Positions 8,699-21,630 of a stretch of 64,000 nucleotides of DNA are shown here, one piece after another. Source of the stretch: Comamonadaceae bacterium OTU4NAUVB1 (GTDB taxonomy: Bacteria > Pseudomonadota > Gammaproteobacteria > Burkholderiales > Burkholderiaceae_C). The translations under genes were made by a program, and so were the position numbers. Position 1 is the stretch's first letter. Every line of letters begins with the position of its first letter. The DNA is taken from contig CP099605.1 in assembly GCA_024372625.1 (NCBI GenBank), positions 1,612,001 through 1,676,000 on the forward strand, read 5' to 3'. The notes below the pieces were generated by a model that was not told the DNA's origin, did no database searches, and saw only the letters and a program-made list of their open reading frames with translations.

Positions 8699-10219
8699 AT
8701 GGTCAAGACGGGCGGGCGCGGCATGCGGATCGGACTGGCGCTGCCGCTGGGCGCGCTGGGCGTCCTCCTCGCGCTCGCGGGCGCGATGGCCGTGAACACC
8801 TGGCACTCGCCGTCGCGGCAGGTGGTTCCGGCGGCGGTGACCGGGGAGGCCGACGCGATCGACCTGCCGGCGGCCGCGCGTCGCCTGGGCGCGGCGGTGC
8901 GCCTGCCCACCGTGTCGGCCGCCGACGGCGGGGCGCGCGACGAGGCCGCGTTCGACCGGCTGCACGAGCTGCTGGCCACGTCGTTTCCGCGCGTGCACGC
9001 CACCCTGACCCGCGAGGTCGTGGGGCGCAAGGCGCTGCTCTACACCTGGACCGGCAGCGACGCGTCGGCGCGGCCGGTGGCGCTGATGGCGCACCAGGAC
9101 GTGGTGCCGGTCGCGCCGGGCACCGCGTCGGCGTGGACCGTGCCGCCCTTCGGTGGCGAGGTCCGCGACGGCTTCGTGTGGGGACGCGGCACGCTCGACG
9201 ACAAGGGCAACCTGCTCGCGCAGCTGGAGGCGGTCGAATCCCTCCTCGGCACCGGCTTCCGGCCGCGCCAGACGGTGTATCTCGTCTACGGCGACGACGA
9301 GGAGGTCGGCGGGCTGCTCGGCGCCAAGGCGCTGGCGCAGCGGCTCGCGGCGCGCGGCGCGCGGCTCGAATGGGTGCTCGACGAGGGCCTGCTGGTGCTC
9401 GACGGCGCGCTGCCGGGCCTCGCCAGGCCCGCCGCGCTGATCGGCGTGGCCGAGAAGGGCTACGGCACCTTCCTCCTGACGCTCGACGTGGCGCCCGGGC
9501 ATTCGTCGATGCCCCCGGCCCAGAGCGCCATCGGCCAGCTCAGCGCCGCGCTCATGCGGCTGGAGACCCAGCCGATGGCCGGCGCCGTGCGCGGCGTCGC
9601 GCGCGACATGTTCGCGACCCTGGCGCCGGAGATGGAGGGCATCCACCGCTACCTGCTGACCAACCTGTGGCTGACGGCGCCGGTCGTCGCCGTGCAGCTC
9701 GCCAGGAGCCCGGCCAGCAACGCGATGCTGCGCACCACCACGGCGCTGACCGTGGTGCGCGCCGGCGACAAGGACAACGTGCTGCCCGGCCACGCCGAGG
9801 CGGTGGTGAATTTCCGCATCCTGCCGGGCGACACGCTCGCCTCGGTCGAGGCGCACCTGCGCCGCCGCGTGGCCAACGACGCGATCCGCATCGTCCCGTC
9901 GCCGGGCAACGCCGAGCCCTCGCCGGTGTCTTCGAGCGACGGTCCCGGCTACGCCGCCATCGCCCAGGCGATCCGCGCCACCTACCCCGAGGCCGTGGTG
10001 GCCCCGGGCCTCATGACCGCCGCGACCGACGCGCGCCACCTCGCGGACGTGAGCGACGCGGTCTACCGCTTCTCGCCGATGCGGCTGGCGCTCGCCGACC
10101 TGCCGCGCCTGCACGGCACCGACGAGCGCCTGTCGCTCGACAACCACGCCCGGATGATCCGGTTCTACCAGCGCCTGCTGCGCGGCAGCGACGTGGCGAC
10201 CGACGTCGCCGGGCGATGA
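8699..10219 (+). CDS. M20 family metallopeptidase, membrane-anchored (carboxypeptidase S-like)
   Basis: Zinc-dependent exo- or dipeptidase of the M20 family, 506 aa. A single N-terminal hydrophobic segment (about 9-33) looks like an uncleaved anchor or signal. Metal and catalytic residues are in place: MAHQDVVPV (H and D), [10 protein letters not shown] (bridging D), YGDDEEVGG (catalytic E and metal E), VLDEG (D) and LPRLHGTDE (C-terminal H). A dimerisation/lid domain lies between. ATG 8699 and ATG 8723 are both possible starts. It sits between two beta-oxidation genes on the same strand but has no obvious role in that pathway; the natural substrate is unknown. Confidence 0.9.
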   Translation: MVKTGGRGMRIGLALPLGALGVLLALAGAMAVNTWHSPSRQVVPAAVTGEADAIDLPAAARRLGAAVRLPTVSAADGGARDEAAFDRLHELLATSFPRVHATLTREVVGRKALLYTWTGSDASARPVALMAHQDVVPVAPGTASAWTVPPFGGEVRDGFVWGRGTLDDKGNLLAQLEAVESLLGTGFRPRQTVYLVYGDDEEVGGLLGAKALAQRLAARGARLEWVLDEGLLVLDGALPGLARPAALIGVAEKGYGTFLLTLDVAPGHSSMPPAQSAIGQLSAALMRLETQPMAGAVRGVARDMFATLAPEMEGIHRYLLTNLWLTAPVVAVQLARSPASNAMLRTTTALTVVRAGDKDNVLPGHAEAVVNFRILPGDTLASVEAHLRRRVANDAIRIVPSPGNAEPSPVSSSDGPGYAAIAQAIRATYPEAVVAPGLMTAATDARHLADVSDAVYRFSPMRLALADLPRLHGTDERLSLDNHARMIRFYQRLLRGSDVATDVAGR

Positions 10220-10283
10220 CGGGACCGGCCACCGGTCTTCCGCTTTTCTCGTTTCTTTTCCCTCATCCCAAAGGACCCATCCC

Positions 10284-11459
10284 ATGACCAGCGCCGTCAT
10301 CGTCTCCACCGCCCGCACGCCGCTCGCCAAGAGCTGGAAGGGCGCCTTCAACATGACCCACGGCGCCACGCTCGGCGGCCATGCCGTGCAGCACGCCGTG
10401 GCCCGCGCCGGCATCGACGGCGCCGAGGTCGACGACGTCGTCATGGGCTGCGCGACGCCCGAGGGCGCCACCGGCGCGAACATCGCGCGCCAGATCGCCC
10501 TGCGCGCCGGCCTGCCCGTCACCACCTCGGGCATGACCATCAACCGCTTCTGCTCGTCGGGCCTGCAGACCATCGCCACGGCGGCCCAGCGCATCATCGC
10601 GGGCGAGGGCGAGGTCTACGTGGCCGGCGGGGTGGAGAGCATCTCGTGCGTGCAGAACGAGGCCAACCGCCACATGATCCAGGACCCCTGGCTGGTCAAG
10701 CACAAGCCCGAGATCTACTGGAACATGCTGCAGACCGCCGAGCAGGTCGCCAAGCGCTACGGCATCGACCGCGACGCCATGGACGAGTACGGCGCCGCCA
10801 GCCAGCAGAAGGCCACGGCCGCGCTGGAAGCCGGCCGCTTCAGGGACGAGATCGCCCCGATCACCGTGACGGCCGGCGTGGCCGATCCGGTCATGGGCCT
10901 GCGCACCAAGGAGGTCACGGTCGAGAACGACGAGGGCATCCGCGCCGGCACCACCAAGGAAGGCATCAGCGGCATCCGTCCGGCGATCCCCGGCGGCGTG
11001 ATCTCGGCGGGCAACGCCAGCCAGTTCTCCGACGGCGGCGGCGCCTGCGTGCTGGTCGACGAGCGCTACGCGGAGCGCCACGGCCTGAAGCCGCTCGGGC
11101 GCTTCCTGGGCTTCGCGGTGGCGGGCTGCGAGCCCGACGAGATGGGCATCGGCCCGGTCTTCGCGATCCCGAAGGTGCTCAAGCGCCTGGGCCTGACGGT
11201 GGCCGACATCGACCTGTGGGAGCTGAACGAGGCCTTCGCCGTGCAGGTCATCTACTGCCGCGACAAGCTGGGCATCCCGGCGGATCGCCTGAACGTCGAC
11301 GGCGGCGCCATCGCGGTGGGTCATCCCTACGGCGTGAGCGGCCAGCGCCTGACCGGCCACGCGCTGATCGAGGGCCGGCGTCGCGGCGCCAAGAAGGTGC
11401 TGGTGACCATGTGCATCGGTGGCGGCATGGGCGCGGCCGGCGTGTTCGAAGTTCTCTGA
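10284..11459 (+). CDS. Acetyl-CoA acyltransferase (thiolase)
   Basis: Thiolase, 391 aa, the normal length for FadA/AtoB-type enzymes. It would cleave a 3-ketoacyl-CoA with CoA to acetyl-CoA and a shortened acyl-CoA. The nucleophile is Cys90 in [11 protein letters not shown]. The catalytic histidine is H347 in [11 protein letters not shown], and the second cysteine is C377 in MCIGGGMG. A good ribosome-binding site (aaagga) precedes ATG 10284. It forms a functional set with the upstream hydratase/dehydrogenase and the acyl-CoA dehydrogenase 23 bp downstream. Confidence 0.95.
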   Translation: MTSAVIVSTARTPLAKSWKGAFNMTHGATLGGHAVQHAVARAGIDGAEVDDVVMGCATPEGATGANIARQIALRAGLPVTTSGMTINRFCSSGLQTIATAAQRIIAGEGEVYVAGGVESISCVQNEANRHMIQDPWLVKHKPEIYWNMLQTAEQVAKRYGIDRDAMDEYGAASQQKATAALEAGRFRDEIAPITVTAGVADPVMGLRTKEVTVENDEGIRAGTTKEGISGIRPAIPGGVISAGNASQFSDGGGACVLVDERYAERHGLKPLGRFLGFAVAGCEPDEMGIGPVFAIPKVLKRLGLTVADIDLWELNEAFAVQVIYCRDKLGIPADRLNVDGGAIAVGHPYGVSGQRLTGHALIEGRRRGAKKVLVTMCIGGGMGAAGVFEVL

Positions 11460-11482
11460 GCGCGTCGACGCGAGACCGCCCG

Positions 11483-13323
<1,841 letters not shown>

Positions 13324-13324
<1 letters not shown>

Positions 13325-13584
13325 TGGCCACCGATTCCGCCAAGCCCGCTGCCCCTTCCTCCACCACGCCCACCGACGATCCCATCGCGCCGTCGACGCC
13401 CGGACCGCACGCGCGCCTGGAGAAATGGCTGTGGATCCTGATCTACGTCGGCATCTCCGTCGCCGCGCTGGGCTGGTACACCGGCCGCACCGACACCGCC
13501 CTGGGCTGGCTGATCGGCGTGCCCGGCGCGCTGGCCGTGGCGACCGGCATCGCGCTGATCTACGTGCGCTCCAGGCTGGACTGA
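13324..13584 (+). CDS. Small membrane protein of unknown function
   Basis: An 86-residue protein with a low-complexity, Ser/Thr/Pro-rich N-terminus (about 1-34) and two transmembrane segments (about 36-54 and 60-80). No family was recognised. Its ATG overlaps the acyl-CoA dehydrogenase stop by one base, so it is very probably translated with it. Codon use is like its neighbours. The role is unknown. Confidence 0.75.
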
Positions 13585-13660
13585 GATCCCCCGGGCGCCG
13601 CCCCCGCCACCTCGTCGCCGACACCGCAAGACACCGAAAGACAACCAAGGACAACGAACC

Positions 13661-13942
13661 ATGATCAAGCACATCGTCATGTGGACGCTCAACGACCCGG
13701 CCGATGCGCCGCGTTTCAAAAGCCTGCTGGAGACCTGCAAGGGCCTGGTGCCGGGCATGCGCGAGTTCTACGTCGCCGTGCGCGCCGAGGGGCTGGAGGC
13801 CAGCCACGACGTGGTGCTCTGTTCGGTCTTCGACGACGCGGCGGCCCTGCAGTCCTACGTGGTGCATCCGAAGCACCAGTCGGTGGCGGCGACCCTGGGC
13901 ACGCTGCGCGCATCGCGCGCGGTCTTCGACTTCGAGGCCTGA
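13661..13942 (+). CDS. Dabb (stress-response A/B barrel) domain protein
   Basis: A 93-residue protein with the Dabb signature: N-terminal IKHIVMWTL, a central VRAEGLEASHDVVLCSVFDD strand-turn-strand, and YVVHPKHQSV near the end. Members of this ferredoxin-like alpha/beta barrel family dimerise and usually lack a known catalytic activity. A few act as cyclases or binding proteins in secondary metabolism. An aagga site lies about 10 bp before the ATG. It sits directly before an SDR gene in the catabolic run, so an accessory role on an intermediate is possible but unproven. Confidence 0.88.
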   Translation: MIKHIVMWTLNDPADAPRFKSLLETCKGLVPGMREFYVAVRAEGLEASHDVVLCSVFDDAAALQSYVVHPKHQSVAATLGTLRASRAVFDFEA

Positions 13943-13947
13943 GCACC

Positions 13948-14760
13948 ATGAGCGCCACGACCCCCATGGCCGCCCGCACCGTCTCCGAGCTGTTCGACCT
14001 GACCGGCAAGACCGCCCTCATCACCGGCGGCTCGCGCGGCCTGGGCCTGCAGATGGCGCACGCGCTGGGCGAGGCGGGCGCGCGCGTGATGCTCAGCTCG
14101 CGCAAGGCCGACGACCTGGAACACGCCACGGCCGACCTCCAGGCCGCCGGCATCGACGCGCGCTGGATCGCCGCGGACTGCGCGAAGGAAGAGGACGCAC
14201 GCCGCCTGGCGGACCAGACGCTCGAGCGCATGGGCGCCATCGACATCCTGGTCAACAACGCCGGCGCCAGCTGGGGCGCCCCGGCCGAATCGCACCCGGT
14301 GGCGGCCTGGGACAAGGTGATGAACCTGAACGTGCGCGGCTATTTCATCCTCGCCCAGCAGGTGGCCAACGCCTGGATGATCCCGAACCGGGGGGGCCGG
14401 ATCATCAACATCTCCTCGATCGCGGGCCTCAACGGCAACCCGGCGGAAATGCAGACCCTGGCCTACAACACCTCCAAGACCGCCGTCATCGGCTTCACCC
14501 GGACGCTCGCGGCCGAATGGGGCCGCCACGGCATCAACGTCAACGCGATCTGTCCGGGCTTCTTCAAGACGAAGATGGCGAGCGTGCTCATCGAGAGCCT
14601 GGGCGAGGACCGGATGGCCGCCCACGCGCCGCTGCGCCGCCTGGGCGACGACGAGGACCTGAAGGGCATCACGCTGCTCTACGCGAGCGCCGCCGGCAAG
14701 CACATCACCGGCCAGTGGCTGGCGGTGGACGGCGGCGTGAGCGTGGTGACGGGGGCCTGA
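13948..14760 (+). CDS. Short-chain dehydrogenase/reductase
   Basis: Classical SDR, 270 aa. The Rossmann cofactor motif is TGGSRGLG, the NAG motif is VNNAGA, and the catalytic Tyr/Lys pair is in AYNTSKTA with the upstream serine in NISSIAG. The sequence resembles gluconate 5-dehydrogenase and FabG-like reductases. Alternating keto/hydroxyl reduction of an acyl-CoA or ring intermediate is plausible. It starts five bases after the Dabb stop and is followed four bases later by a thioesterase, consistent with one transcript. Confidence 0.92.
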   Translation: MSATTPMAARTVSELFDLTGKTALITGGSRGLGLQMAHALGEAGARVMLSSRKADDLEHATADLQAAGIDARWIAADCAKEEDARRLADQTLERMGAIDILVNNAGASWGAPAESHPVAAWDKVMNLNVRGYFILAQQVANAWMIPNRGGRIINISSIAGLNGNPAEMQTLAYNTSKTAVIGFTRTLAAEWGRHGINVNAICPGFFKTKMASVLIESLGEDRMAAHAPLRRLGDDEDLKGITLLYASAAGKHITGQWLAVDGGVSVVTGA

Positions 14761-14764
14761 GGCG

Positions 14765-15253
14765 ATGGCGGACACGACCCCCATCGCCACCGCGGCCCAC
14801 GCGAACCCGGTGCCCGACCTGGGCACCTACATGCACCAGATCCCGTTCGCCCGACTGCTGGGCTTCGAGCTGGCGAAGTTCGGCGGCGGCGCCTCGGAGA
14901 TCCACTACACGCCCGCGCCCGAGCACTTCAACACCTTCGACGTCGCGCACGGCGGCGCCTGCATGACGCTGCTGGACATCTCGATGGCCGCCGCCGCGCG
15001 CAGCGACACGCCCGAGTTCGGCGTCGTCACCATCGAGATGAAGACCAGCTTCATGCGTCCGTCGCTCGGCGCGTTGCGCGGCGTCGGCCGCCTGATGCAC
15101 CGCACCGCCACGCTGGCCTTCGTGGAGGCGTCGATCCTCGACGAGAAGGACCAGCTCTGCGCCCACGCCACCGGCACCTTCAAGTACGTCAAGCGCCGCC
15201 TGCCCACCGGCCCGGCCAGCGCCAACGCGCAGCGCCTGCCGTCCACCGACTGA
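14765..15253 (+). CDS. PaaI-type hotdog-fold acyl-CoA thioesterase
   Basis: A 162-residue single hotdog domain. The AHGGACMTLLDISMAAAA helix with its His-Gly-Gly start is the PaaI/YdiI thioesterase hallmark, and FMRPSLGALRGVGRL forms the second half of the sheet. It would hydrolyse acyl-CoAs that stall in the pathway and release CoA. It is tightly spaced with the SDR upstream and the reductase downstream. Confidence 0.9.
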   Translation: MADTTPIATAAHANPVPDLGTYMHQIPFARLLGFELAKFGGGASEIHYTPAPEHFNTFDVAHGGACMTLLDISMAAAARSDTPEFGVVTIEMKTSFMRPSLGALRGVGRLMHRTATLAFVEASILDEKDQLCAHATGTFKYVKRRLPTGPASANAQRLPSTD

Positions 15254-15281
15254 CCCCCATCCCATCCCGGAGACCCACCCC

Positions 15282-16298
15282 ATGCCCACCAACCGACAGC
15301 AGCTCCTCGACAACCGCCCCGAGGGCGAGGCCGTCGCCGGCAACTTCCGCCTCGCGACCGCCGAGACGCCCGCGCTCGCCGACGGCCAGGTGCTGGTGCG
15401 CCACCACTACCTGAGCCTGGACCCGTACATGCGCGGGCGCATGAACGACGCCAAGAGCTACGCCCAGCCCCAGCCGCTGGGCGAGGTGATGCAGGGCGGC
15501 ACGGCCGGCGAGGTGGTGGAGAGCCGCCATCCGAAGTACGCCGTGGGCGACTTCGTGGTCGGCTTCGGCGGCTGGCAGGAGTACAGCGTGGCCGACGCGA
15601 ACCAGCCGGGCACGCTGCGCAAGGTCGACACCACGCATGTCCCGCTGTCGCATTACCTGGGCGCTGTCGGCATGCCGGGCGTGACGGCCTGGTACGGGCT
15701 GGTGAAGATCATCGCGCCCAAGGAAGGCGACACGGTGGTGGTCTCGGCGGCCACCGGCGCGGTCGGCAGCGCCTTCGCGGCACTGGCCAAGGCGCGCGGC
15801 TTGCGCGTGGTGGGCATCGCCGGCGGGCCCGAGAAATGCGCCTACGCCACCGACACGCTCGGCTTCGACGCCTGCATCGACTACAAGCGGCACGAGGACG
15901 CCAAGTCCCTGGGCAAGGCGCTCAAGGAGGCCTGTCCCGACGGCATCGACGGCTACTTCGAGAACGTCGGCGGCATGATCTTCGACGCCGTGCTCTCGCG
16001 CACCAACGCCTTCGCCCGCGTCGCCCTGTGCGGGATGATCGCCGGCTACGACGGCGCGCCGCTGCCGCTGGCCAACCCGGCGCTGATCCTGGTCAACCGC
16101 CTGAAGGTGGAGGGCTTCATCGTCAGCGAGCACATGGACGTCTGGCCCGAGGCCCTGAAGGAACTCGGCGGCCTGGTGGCGTCGGGCAAGCTGCGCCCGC
16201 GCGAGTCGGTGGCCGAGGGCATCGAGGCCGCGCCGGAGGCGTTCCTGGGCCTGCTCAAGGGCCGCAACTTCGGCAAGCAGCTGGTCAAGCTGGTCTGA
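15282..16298 (+). CDS. NADP-dependent medium-chain oxidoreductase (MDR, zinc-free, CurA-like)
   Basis: A 338-residue MDR family protein of the leukotriene B4 dehydrogenase / curcumin reductase type, which reduces alpha,beta-unsaturated ketones with NADPH. Visible: the N-terminal substrate domain with LDPYMRGRMND, the Rossmann motif SAATGAVGSAFAALAKARG, and FENVGGMIFDAVL. No structural zinc cysteine cluster is seen. A ribosome-binding site (ggag) precedes ATG 15282. Confidence 0.92.
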   Translation: MPTNRQQLLDNRPEGEAVAGNFRLATAETPALADGQVLVRHHYLSLDPYMRGRMNDAKSYAQPQPLGEVMQGGTAGEVVESRHPKYAVGDFVVGFGGWQEYSVADANQPGTLRKVDTTHVPLSHYLGAVGMPGVTAWYGLVKIIAPKEGDTVVVSAATGAVGSAFAALAKARGLRVVGIAGGPEKCAYATDTLGFDACIDYKRHEDAKSLGKALKEACPDGIDGYFENVGGMIFDAVLSRTNAFARVALCGMIAGYDGAPLPLANPALILVNRLKVEGFIVSEHMDVWPEALKELGGLVASGKLRPRESVAEGIEAAPEAFLGLLKGRNFGKQLVKLV

Positions 16299-16329
16299 GC
16301 CCGCGGCCCCGTCCCGCCAAGGAACACGC

Positions 16330-17277
16330 ATGCACGACCTGATCCTCCACCACTACCCGCGTTCGCCCTTCTCCGAGAAGGTGCGGCTCCTGCTGGGCCA
16401 CAAGCAGCTGGCCTGGAAGTCGGTGCTGATCCCGGCGATCAACCCCAAGCCCGACGTCGTGGCGCTGACCGGCGGCTACCGCCGCACGCCGCTGCTGCAG
16501 GTGGGCTGCGACATCTACTGCGACACGGCCCTCATCGCCGACGTGCTGGAGCACCTGGCGCCGACGCCGACGGCCTACCCGGAGCCCGAAAAGGGCATGT
16601 CGCGCATCCTCGCGCAGTGGGCCGACAGCACCTTGTTCTGGGCCGCGATGGCGTTCAACCTGCAGCCCCGGGGGGCGGCCGAGCTGTTCGCCGGCGCGCC
16701 GCCCGAGGCGGCCAAGGCGTTCGCCGACGACCGCGCGAAGATGAGCGCCGGCGGCATGACGCGCCTGCGTCCGGCCGATGCCGCGGGCGCCTACAAGTCC
16801 TACCTGCGCCGGCTTTCGGACATGCTCGACGACAAGCCCTTCCTGCTGGGCGAGGCGCCCTGCATCGCCGACTTCTCGGCCTATCACCCGCTGTGGTACA
16901 CGCGGCGCATCGAATCGCTCAAGGAGATCCTCGATCTCACTCCCGCCGTGCTCGACTGGATGGACCGCATGGCCGCCATCGGCCACGGCGCGTCGACGCC
17001 GATGACCTCGACCGAGGCCATCGAGGCGGCCCGGGCCGCCCAGCCGCGCACGCTGCTCTCCGACAGCACCTTCCAGGACGACCACGGCATCCCCCTGGGC
17101 AGTCAGGTGACGGTGCGCGCCGAGACCTTCGGCCTCGAAGAGACGGCCGGCGCGCTGGTCGCCGCCACGCGCATGCACTACACGCTGCGGCGCACCGACG
17201 CGCGCGCGGGCACGCTCGACGTGCATTTCCCGCGCATCGGCTACGTGCTGAAGCTGGCCGAGGTGGGCACGCCATGA
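16330..17277 (+). CDS. Glutathione S-transferase family protein
   Basis: A 315-residue protein with an N-terminal thioredoxin-like GST domain (LHHYPRSPFSEKVRLLLG, about 5-22, and the TPLLQVGCDIYCDTALIADVLE segment) followed by a GST-C helical region with DKPFLLGEAPCIADFSAYHPL. About 90 further residues (after residue 225) are longer than a usual GST and resemble no domain I can name. It lies in the catabolic run and its stop overlaps the next SDR start (ATGA at 17274). A glutathione-dependent role on a pathway intermediate is possible. Confidence 0.85.
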   Translation: MHDLILHHYPRSPFSEKVRLLLGHKQLAWKSVLIPAINPKPDVVALTGGYRRTPLLQVGCDIYCDTALIADVLEHLAPTPTAYPEPEKGMSRILAQWADSTLFWAAMAFNLQPRGAAELFAGAPPEAAKAFADDRAKMSAGGMTRLRPADAAGAYKSYLRRLSDMLDDKPFLLGEAPCIADFSAYHPLWYTRRIESLKEILDLTPAVLDWMDRMAAIGHGASTPMTSTEAIEAARAAQPRTLLSDSTFQDDHGIPLGSQVTVRAETFGLEETAGALVAATRMHYTLRRTDARAGTLDVHFPRIGYVLKLAEVGTP

Positions 17278-18176
17278 TCGACGACTTCCACGGCCGCACG
17301 GCGGTCATCACCGGCGCGGGTTCGGGCTTCGGGCTCGAGGCGGCGCGCATCGGCGCGGCCCGCGGCATGAACCTGGTGCTGGTCGACGTGCAGGCCGACG
17401 CCCTCGACGCCGCGCGCGCGGAACTCGAGGCCACCGGCGTGGCGGTGATGGCGCACCGCGTGGACGTCGCCGACGCGGCGCAGATGGAGGCGCTCGCGCA
17501 GGCGGTGCTGGAGCGCTTCGGCGCGCCGCACTTCGTCTTCAACAACGCCGGTGTCGGCGCGGGCGGGCTGGTCTGGGAGAACACCGTCGCCGACTGGGAC
17601 TGGGTGCTGGGCGTCGACCTGATGGGCGTGGTCCACGGCGTGCGCCTGTTCGTGCCGATGATGCTGGAGGCCGCCGCGCGCGACCCCGCCTGGCGCGGCC
17701 ATGTGGTCAACACCGCCAGCATGGCCGGCCTGCTCACGCCCCCCAACATGGGCATCTACAACGCCGCCAAGGCGGCCGTCGTGAGCCTGACCGAGACGCT
17801 CTACCAGGACCTCTCGCTGGTCACGACCCAGGTCGGCGCCAGCCTGCTGTGCCCGTACTTCGTGCCCACCGGCATCACCACCAGCGACCGCAACCGGCCC
17901 GGCACGCTGGCCGCCGGCGCCGAGACCCCGAGCCAGATGATCGGCCGCGCCATGACCGCCAAGGCGGTGGGCGGCGGCAAGGTCAGCGCCGCGGACGTCG
18001 CGGCCATGGTGTTCGACGCCATGGCCGCGAACCGCTTCTACGTCTTCAGCCATCCCAAGGCGCTCGGCAACGTCAGGAGCCGGATGGAGCACATCGTCGC
18101 GGGCACCAACCCGGCCGACCCGTTCCTGGAGCGGCCGGACATCGGTGAGCGGCTGCGCGCGCAGCTGCGCGGCTGA
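17274..18176 (+). CDS. Short-chain dehydrogenase/reductase
   Basis: Second SDR of the run, 300 aa. The cofactor motif is TGAGSGFG, the NAG motif is FNNAGVGAG, and the active-site Tyr-Lys is in IYNAAKAAV with the serine in TASMAGL. The C-terminal tail is longer than in the other SDR and contains FYVFSHPKALGNVRSRMEHI, common in uncharacterised SDRs of this length. It overlaps the GST gene by four bases and is the last plus-strand gene of the catabolic island. Confidence 0.9.
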   Translation: MIDDFHGRTAVITGAGSGFGLEAARIGAARGMNLVLVDVQADALDAARAELEATGVAVMAHRVDVADAAQMEALAQAVLERFGAPHFVFNNAGVGAGGLVWENTVADWDWVLGVDLMGVVHGVRLFVPMMLEAAARDPAWRGHVVNTASMAGLLTPPNMGIYNAAKAAVVSLTETLYQDLSLVTTQVGASLLCPYFVPTGITTSDRNRPGTLAAGAETPSQMIGRAMTAKAVGGGKVSAADVAAMVFDAMAANRFYVFSHPKALGNVRSRMEHIVAGTNPADPFLERPDIGERLRAQLRG

Positions 18177-18210
18177 CGGACGCGACGGCGCCGTCGCCAT
18201 CCCCGGCCCG

Positions 18211-19275
<1,065 letters not shown>

Positions 19276-19343
19276 GGGGTTCTCCTTGATGGTGGGATGG
19301 TTGGATGGAGGGAGCAAAGGGAAGGGGCGCTGGCAACGCGGAT

Positions 19344-20531
19344 TCAGGTGCGCGCGGGCGCCGGCAGGCCGGAGCGCGCCGCGCCGCGGCGCGTCAGCGC
19401 CCGGCTCCACAGCGCGAGGCCCAGGCCGGCGAGCGTGAGCACGGCGCCGGCCAGGCCGAGCGCGCGCAGGCCGGGGCCGCGCTCGATGACCAGCCCGCCG
19501 ACCCAGGCGCCCAGCGCGTTGCCGAGGTTGAAGGCGGCGATGTTCAGGCTCGACGCCAGGTTCTGCCCGGCGCCCGCGGCCTGGTCGAGCACGCGCACCT
19601 GCAGCGGCGCCACGGTGGCGAAGGCGGCGACGCCCAGCACCACCAGGAAGACCATCGCCGGCACGCTCAGGTGGATCCACAGGTCCATCGAGCCCAGCAC
19701 CAGGGCCAGCGCCAGCAGGGTGCCCAGCACGGCCGGCATCGGCGCCCGGTCGGCCAGCCGGCCGCCGAGCAGGTTGCCCGCCGCGAGGCCGACGCCGAAC
19801 AGCAGCATCGCCGGCGACACGGCCGCCGCCGACATCCCCGTCACGCGCGTCAGCAGGGGCTGCACGAAGGTGAAGACGGCCAGCACGCCGGCGAAGCCGA
19901 AGACCGTCATGCCCAGGCCGAGCCAGACCTGCGGGCGCGCCAGCACGGCGAGTTCGGCGGCCAGCGGGCCCGGCGCCGTGCCGGCCCGCTCGCGCGGCAC
20001 GAAGGCCGCGAGCACCGCCAGCGCCGTCGCGCCGACCACCGCCACCGCCCAGAACGCCGCGCGCCAGCCGAAGTGCAGGCCCAGCCACGCTCCGGCCGGC
20101 ACGCCCAGCACCGTCGCGGCGGTCAGCCCGGTGAACATGACGGCGATGGCCGAGGCGCGGCGCTCCGGCGCGACCAGCCCGGTCGCCACCACCGAGCCGA
20201 CGCCGAAGAAGGTGCCGTGCGCGAGCGAGGTGACGATGCGCGCGGCCATCAGCGTGGCGTAGTCCGGCGCCAGCGCGCAGGCGACGTTGCCGAGCGTGAA
20301 GATGGCCATCAGCGCCAGCAGCACGGTCTTGCGCGGCAGGGCGCGCGTGCCGATGGTCAGCAGCGGCGCGCCCACCGCGACCCCGAGCGCGTAGCCCGAG
20401 ATCAGCAGGCCGGCCGTGGCGACGGAGACGTGGAGGTCCGCCGAGACCTGCAGCAGCAGGCCCATGATGACGAATTCGGTGGTGCCGATCCCGAAGGCGC
20501 CGGCGGTGAGTGCGAGGAGTGCGATGGGCAT
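19344..20531 (-). CDS. MFS transporter, DHA1 family (AraJ/YdhP-like)
   Basis: A 395-residue 12-TM major facilitator. The N-terminus (LLALTAGAFGIGTTEFVIMG) and the loop after TM2 (GVAVGAPLLTIGTRALPRK) are typical of the AraJ/YdhP efflux group, which exports sugars, purines or drugs. It is divergent from the LysR gene at 20610 with 78 bp between the start codons, a standard arrangement for LysR control of the neighbouring exporter. Confidence 0.92.
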   Translation of the reverse strand: MPIALLALTAGAFGIGTTEFVIMGLLLQVSADLHVSVATAGLLISGYALGVAVGAPLLTIGTRALPRKTVLLALMAIFTLGNVACALAPDYATLMAARIVTSLAHGTFFGVGSVVATGLVAPERRASAIAVMFTGLTAATVLGVPAGAWLGLHFGWRAAFWAVAVVGATALAVLAAFVPRERAGTAPGPLAAELAVLARPQVWLGLGMTVFGFAGVLAVFTFVQPLLTRVTGMSAAAVSPAMLLFGVGLAAGNLLGGRLADRAPMPAVLGTLLALALVLGSMDLWIHLSVPAMVFLVVLGVAAFATVAPLQVRVLDQAAGAGQNLASSLNIAAFNLGNALGAWVGGLVIERGPGLRALGLAGAVLTLAGLGLALWSRALTRRGAARSGLPAPART

Positions 20532-20609
20532 GGTGGAGCGACTGTGCGCGTCTCCGTGGTCGATGACTAGAATGCCGCTCCGACCATCACCTGTGAGCTG
20601 AATTCACCG

Positions 20610-21572
20610 ATGCCGCGCCCCGACGTCAACCGCTCCGGCGAGATGGAAGCCTTCATCCAGGTGGTCGAGCGGGGCGGTTTCTCGGCGGCGTCGCGCCACC
20701 TCGGAATGACGCCCTCGGCCGTCAGCAAGCTGATCGGGCGGCTGGAGGCGCGGCTGTCGGTGCGGCTGATGCATCGCTCGACCCGCAAGCTCCAGCTCAC
20801 GCCCGAGGGCCGGCAGTTCCACGAGCGCAGCCTGCGCGTGCTGGCCGACCTCGACGAGGCCGAGCGCTCGGCCAGCTCGGCGGCCGTCGGCGCCACCCCG
20901 CGCGGGCGCGTGGGCATCAACACCAGCGTCTCCTTCGGCCATCAGGTGCTGATTCCGCTGGTGCCGCGCTTCCTCGCGCTGCACCCGGAGATCACGCTCG
21001 ACATCGGCCTGACCGACCGCGTGGTCGATCTGATGGACGAGCGCGCCGACATCGCGATCCGCTGGGGAAGCCTGCCGGCGTCCGACCTGGTCGCGCGCCG
21101 GTTGGGCGCGACCGAGCAGGCGATCGTCGCCGCGCCGGCGTACCTCGCGCGACGCGGCACGCCGGCGGTGCCGCGCGACCTCGAGACGCACGACCGCATC
21201 GGCTGGTCGTACCGGCGCAACGTGGCCGACTGGCCCCTGCGCGTGGACGGCCGCACGCTGATGCTGCCGGTGGCCGGGCGCGTGCGCGCCGCCGACGGCG
21301 AGGCGATCCGCGCCCTGGCCGTGGCGGGCGTCGGGCTGGCCCGGCTGTCGCTCTACCACGTGGGCGCCGACCTCGACGCCGGGCGGCTGGTCGAGGTGCT
21401 GGACGCCTTCAACCCGCGCGACGTCGAACCGATCCACGCGGTCTACGTCGGCAAGCCCGGGCACCTGCCCGCGCGCGTGCGGGCGGTGCTGGATTTCCTG
21501 GTGGCGCAGGTCGCGCTGCACCCGCGCGCGGCGTCGTCGCGCGCGAGCGACGCGGCGGCGGGCGCGGCCTAG
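20610..21572 (+). CDS. LysR-type transcriptional regulator
   Basis: LTTR, 320 aa. The N-terminal winged HTH is seen at MEAFIQVVERGGFSAASRHL and TPSAVSKLIGRLEARLSVRLMHR. The C-terminal effector domain belongs to the CrgA/AaeR-like subgroup (RVGINTSVSFGHQVLIPLVP). No good Shine-Dalgarno is visible before 20610; an internal ATG at 20643 is an alternative start that would keep the HTH. It probably controls the divergent MFS and aldo/keto reductase genes, by location only. Confidence 0.92.
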   Translation: MPRPDVNRSGEMEAFIQVVERGGFSAASRHLGMTPSAVSKLIGRLEARLSVRLMHRSTRKLQLTPEGRQFHERSLRVLADLDEAERSASSAAVGATPRGRVGINTSVSFGHQVLIPLVPRFLALHPEITLDIGLTDRVVDLMDERADIAIRWGSLPASDLVARRLGATEQAIVAAPAYLARRGTPAVPRDLETHDRIGWSYRRNVADWPLRVDGRTLMLPVAGRVRAADGEAIRALAVAGVGLARLSLYHVGADLDAGRLVEVLDAFNPRDVEPIHAVYVGKPGHLPARVRAVLDFLVAQVALHPRAASSRASDAAAGAA

Positions 21573-21630
21573 CACAGCGCCAGGGTCCGCGCCCGGGGCG
21601 GCCCATCGCCCGGCGAGGACAATCGCCCCG

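Noticed and set aside
18183..18196. Palindrome GACGGCGCCGTC between convergent genes as a terminator
   Set aside because: It lacks a T-tract on either strand and is short; such GC palindromes are expected by chance at this base composition.
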